Shown here in pieces: positions 40,047-42,117 of a stretch of DNA of 42,117 nt (within the stretch, counting starts at the first letter, position 1; each line of letters starts with the position of its first letter). The stretch is from positions 1 through 42,117 of the forward strand of contig CAIYTE010000122.1 in assembly GCA_903929045.1 (NCBI GenBank). Reading direction: 5' to 3'. Made by a program: the position numbers and the translations under genes. The DNA is from an uncultured Hyphomicrobiales bacterium. GTDB lineage: Bacteria > Pseudomonadota > Alphaproteobacteria > Rhizobiales > Xanthobacteraceae. Under the pieces are notes generated by a model that was not told where the DNA came from, ran no database searches, and saw nothing but the letters and a program-made list of their open reading frames with translations.

Positions 40047-40913
40047 AAAATTGATGAAGGCCTTCACCACCGGCTCGGCTTCGTTCTTGCGGTAAGCGAC
40101 GATGTGATCGGAGGTGCGTGTCGCGCCTTCTACCTCGCGATAGACGACGCCGGGCATGGTGATGTGCCGGAGCGACTCCGACAGCACGGCAAGGCCGACA
40201 CCCGACGCCACTAGCGTGATCACCGTGAACACGTCAGGCGCGCGGGCCACGATCTTCAGTGACGCTCCCTGCGGCGCCACCGCCGACAGGTTCGCCCAGA
40301 AGCCGAGCTCGCTCTCCAGCGAGGCGGCGACGAAGCCTTCGTCGACCAACATGGCTTGCGTGATTTTCTTCTGCGCGACCAAAGGATGTTTTTCCGGCAG
40401 CGCGAGAATGAATTTCTGCCGGTCGATGATGAAGCCGGTCAGGCCCGTCGGGTAACGGTGCGGCGTGCGCGTGAAGCCTATATCGAGCGAACCGTCGGTC
40501 AGCGTCTTGAACTGCTCGACGGTTTGTACACGGGCCATCTGGAACGTCACATCGGGGTGCTTTTCGCGAAAGCGCGCCAGCGTTGTCGTCAACACGCCGC
40601 CGCAGGCCGCCGACAGGACGTAGCCGATCGAGATCGATCCGGCGTCGCCGCGGCCGGCGCGCCGTCCGACCATCTCGGCATGGGCGGCCTGCTTGAGCGT
40701 TTCCTGCGCCTCGACCAGAAAGCGCCGGCCAGAATGGGTGAGGGCGACCGCGCTCTTGGTGCGCCGAGTGAACAACTTGGCGCCGAGCATCGATTCCAGC
40801 GCGCCGATCTGATGACTGAGGGTCGGCGCGGAGATGTTGAGCCGCGCGGCGGCGCGGCCGAAATGCATTTCTTCGGCGACGGCGATGAAGTACCTGAGGT
40901 GTCGTAATTCCAT
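40020..40913 (-). CDS. LysR-type transcriptional regulator
   Basis: Regulator of 297 residues. The helix-turn-helix region is MELRHLRYFIAVAEEMHFGRAAARLNIS..LSHQIGALESMLGAKLFTRR, of the CatR/BenM/CbbR-like sort. The start at 40913 matches the conserved N-terminus; the open frame upstream adds an implausible extension. A perfect 7-7-7 dyad (40921-40941) lies seven bases before the start codon. It is convergent with the receptor/hydrolase pair and overlaps it by 27 bases at the 3' end, so an obvious target is not divergent from it. It may control itself and the adjacent pair in trans (inference). Confidence 0.9.
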   Translation of the reverse strand: MELRHLRYFIAVAEEMHFGRAAARLNISAPTLSHQIGALESMLGAKLFTRRTKSAVALTHSGRRFLVEAQETLKQAAHAEMVGRRAGRGDAGSISIGYVLSAACGGVLTTTLARFREKHPDVTFQMARVQTVEQFKTLTDGSLDIGFTRTPHRYPTGLTGFIIDRQKFILALPEKHPLVAQKKITQAMLVDEGFVAASLESELGFWANLSAVAPQGASLKIVARAPDVFTVITLVASGVGLAVLSESLRHITMPGVVYREVEGATRTSDHIVAYRKNEAEPVVKAFINFLRASTRGA

Positions 40914-40920
40914 CCGGCCA

Positions 40921-40941
40921 TTATGAGATAAAAACTCATAA
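40921..40941. promoter_or_regulatory. Putative LysR operator upstream of the regulator
   Basis: Inverted repeat TTATGAG-N7-CTCATAA, perfect in both arms, seven bases before the start codon of the LysR gene. Arrangement parallels 7180-7198 at the other LysR gene. An autoregulatory site is likely. Confidence 0.6.
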
Positions 40942-41077
40942 AACGCGATAACGCCGCTAATGACATCAGAGTGACACCGGTCAATTCTCAACGCTGGGTT
41001 GTCGCGAATCCCGCTTCGTCGCGCGAAAATCCAGCTTTATCGGGACGAAGCATCTGCGGCGGTAAAAAAATACAGTC

Positions 41078-41326
41078 ATGTCCGATCATATTCATAGCTC
41101 CGGCGACAATGTTGTGCCGATGACCGCGAAAAACAGCGATCTGCACGACGCCTCGGCGCATACGCTGGCCGCTGCCGGCACTCCGGACGATCCGCGGATG
41201 AAGGAAGCGATGAGGTTGATGCAGGCGTTCCTTGCCATCGAAGATGCCGCCGGTCGTGGCGCGTTGATTACTCTGGCCGAGCGTCTGGTCAGTGACGATT
41301 GGCTGCGCCGCGCGCAGCGCCGCTAA
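41078..41326 (+). CDS. Small hypothetical protein (82 aa)
   Basis: Soluble 82-residue protein of unknown function. N-terminus SDHIHSSGDNVVPMTAKNSD looks disordered; the C-terminal part (MKEAMRLMQAFLAIEDAAGR..ITLAERLVSDDWLRRAQRR) is probably two helices. No good ribosome site is visible before the ATG; an internal ATG at residue 15 is an alternative. The helical C-terminus, of a type common in rhizobial small proteins, and normal codon use make it likely coding. It stands alone between the LysR gene and the outer-membrane protein gene. Confidence 0.65.
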   Translation: MSDHIHSSGDNVVPMTAKNSDLHDASAHTLAAAGTPDDPRMKEAMRLMQAFLAIEDAAGRGALITLAERLVSDDWLRRAQRR

Positions 41327-41380
41327 GGCATCGCGCGCTTTGCCACGATCCTGAACGAATCCTTAATCGCAAATTTGGTG

Positions 41381-41407
41381 TCACGCGCGTGCATGTAACG
41401 CGCGTGA
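41381..41407. promoter_or_regulatory. Perfect GC-rich dyad in front of the outer-membrane protein gene
   Basis: TCACGCGCGT-N7-ACGCGCGTGA, a perfect 10-bp inverted repeat, 126 bases before the ATG at 41534 and 54 bases after the small gene. No T-tract follows directly, so an operator or a bidirectional hairpin is about equally likely. Confidence 0.5.
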
Positions 41408-41533
41408 AATCGCGCGTAGTTATTAAAAAGCGTGGTTAAAAAACAGGGTTAAGAGCCACTTAAGGATTTGCTGCCATCGTCCATCATCTTTCGCAGCCAC
41501 CCGTTCGGGTGTGTTCGACAGGGGACGAAGGCA

Positions 41534-42117
41534 ATGTTTAGTGTGCGCCTCATACTTCCGGTCATCGCACTGGCCGTCATCGCAACAAGTGCCGCGCGCG
41601 CTGCTGATTATCCGCAGCCTTACACGCCGCCGCCGCCGGTCTACACGCCGCCGCAGCCCGATTGCTGTGCAAGCACCGATAATTGGTATTTGCGCGGCTT
41701 CGTCGGCGCAGGCATGACGGGCACCGGCGATCTTGAAGTCACACCGCTGCCCGCCGACACGTTCATCGCTTCCAAATCGATCAGCGACAGCATCTTCGTG
41801 GGCGGCGCGGTCGGCTACAACTTCAATAGCTGGTTGCGATTCGATCTGTCCGGCGAATATCGCTCGAAAGCGCGCATCAATGCGCTCATCTATTCGCAGC
41901 CCGGCGGTGCGGGACCGGTCGCCGTCGATCAATACCAGGGCGATCTGAAATCCTGGATTTTCCTCGCCAATGCGTTCGTCGATCTCGGCACCTGGAATTG
42001 CTTTACGCCCTTCGTCGGCGTCGGCATCGGTGGCGCGTATTGTCCGTCGTCAGATAATTTGAGACTGATCAGGCTTTTTGCGAAGGGAGGCTCTGGCTCA
42101 TCTCAGAGTTTAAGCGG
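41534..42117 (+). CDS. Outer-membrane beta-barrel protein, apparently interrupted near 42041
   Basis: Signal peptide MFSVRLILPVIALAVIATSARA-like (cut after ARA, before ADYPQPY), a proline-rich start, then beta-barrel strands: WYLRGFVGAGMTG, IFVGGAVGYNFNSWLRFDLSGEYRS, KSWIFLANAFVDLGTWNCFTPFVGVGIGGAY. This is the pattern of the rhizobial porin-like/opacity-type barrel family. After GGAY (base 42040) the translation changes to CPSSDNLRLIRLFAKGG, without barrel character, while the frame happens to stay open to the window end. I take residues up to 169 as genuine and the rest as foreign DNA. No stop codon is seen. Confidence 0.75.
   Translation, partial: MFSVRLILPVIALAVIATSAARAADYPQPYTPPPPVYTPPQPDCCASTDNWYLRGFVGAGMTGTGDLEVTPLPADTFIASKSISDSIFVGGAVGYNFNSWLRFDLSGEYRSKARINALIYSQPGGAGPVAVDQYQGDLKSWIFLANAFVDLGTWNCFTPFVGVGIGGAYCPSSDNLRLIRLFAKGGSGSSQSLS
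42041..42117. mobile_element. Probable end of an insertion sequence
   Basis: At 42041 the sequence switches abruptly from barrel coding to AT-richer DNA beginning TGTCCGTCGTCAGATAATTT. It starts with TG, and contains two similar segments (TCAGATAATTTGAGAC and CTCAGAGTTTAAGC), reminiscent of the repeated ends of IS21-type elements. Only 77 bases are present, with no transposase gene, so the call rests on the boundary and is uncertain. Confidence 0.4.

Overview
The window is high-GC DNA from an alphaproteobacterium, most likely of the order Hyphomicrobiales (Bradyrhizobium/Xanthobacteraceae side). The evidence is an imuA-imuB-dnaE2 mutagenesis cassette preceded by the GTTC-N7-GTTC SOS box typical of alphaproteobacteria, Irr-box-like dyads beside bfd and bfr, many ABC- and Bug-type solute receptors, and REP-doublet (REPIN-like) repeats of the kind common in that group. 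No rRNA, tRNA, CRISPR array or complete transposon was found. The last 77 bases look like the end of a mobile element cutting into an outer-membrane protein gene.

Layout. (1) 1-3181: part of a branched-chain-amino-acid-type (HAAT) ABC importer, livH-livM-receptor, on the minus strand; the ATPase genes are not in view. (2) 3.4-21.8 kb: a catabolic and redox region. It holds two divergent beta-hydroxyacid dehydrogenases, a zeta-type GST/maleylacetoacetate isomerase, a LysR regulator divergent from a luciferase-like monooxygenase/2-hydroxyacid dehydrogenase pair, a lipocalin-like secreted protein, an SDR plus a non-biosynthetic histidinol-dehydrogenase homologue, a cyclase-family hydrolase, an exported isochorismatase-like protein without its cysteine, a three-subunit molybdenum hydroxylase, an apparently circularly permuted ROK kinase, an SDR with an eroded active site, a second 2-hydroxyacid dehydrogenase, and a shikimate dehydrogenase. 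(3) 21.8-23.2 kb: two tandem secreted paralogues, each with an internal repeat. (4) 23.2-29.0 kb: the SOS mutagenesis cassette, with a REPIN-like element translated in frame inside dnaE2.

(5) 29.1-33.9 kb: a 33-residue membrane peptide, a second luciferase-like oxidoreductase, a thioesterase lying between two REPIN-like repeats, an FMN-dependent 2-hydroxyacid oxidase, and the housekeeping gene glmM. (6) 34.0-36.9 kb: small and hypothetical genes: a translationally coupled pair of small membrane proteins behind two back-to-back palindromes, a secreted protein, a 62-residue protein, a 50-residue zinc-ribbon protein, and a DUF2778/L,D-transpeptidase-like protein. (7) 37.1-38.1 kb: an iron-storage locus, bfd then bfr; bfr has an in-frame amber codon at position 44 but is otherwise intact. 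(8) 38.2-42.1 kb: a Bug-type receptor with a dienelactone-hydrolase-family gene, a convergent LysR regulator, a small hypothetical gene, and the interrupted outer-membrane barrel gene.

The strongest oddities are the permuted ROK kinase, the REPIN in dnaE2, the bfr nonsense codon, the membrane-protein pair with its palindromic leader, the loss of catalytic residues in two enzymes, and a layout rule: convergent junctions either overlap or abut at their stop codons, or are filled by REPIN-like repeats. No wholly new defence or mobile system is evident.
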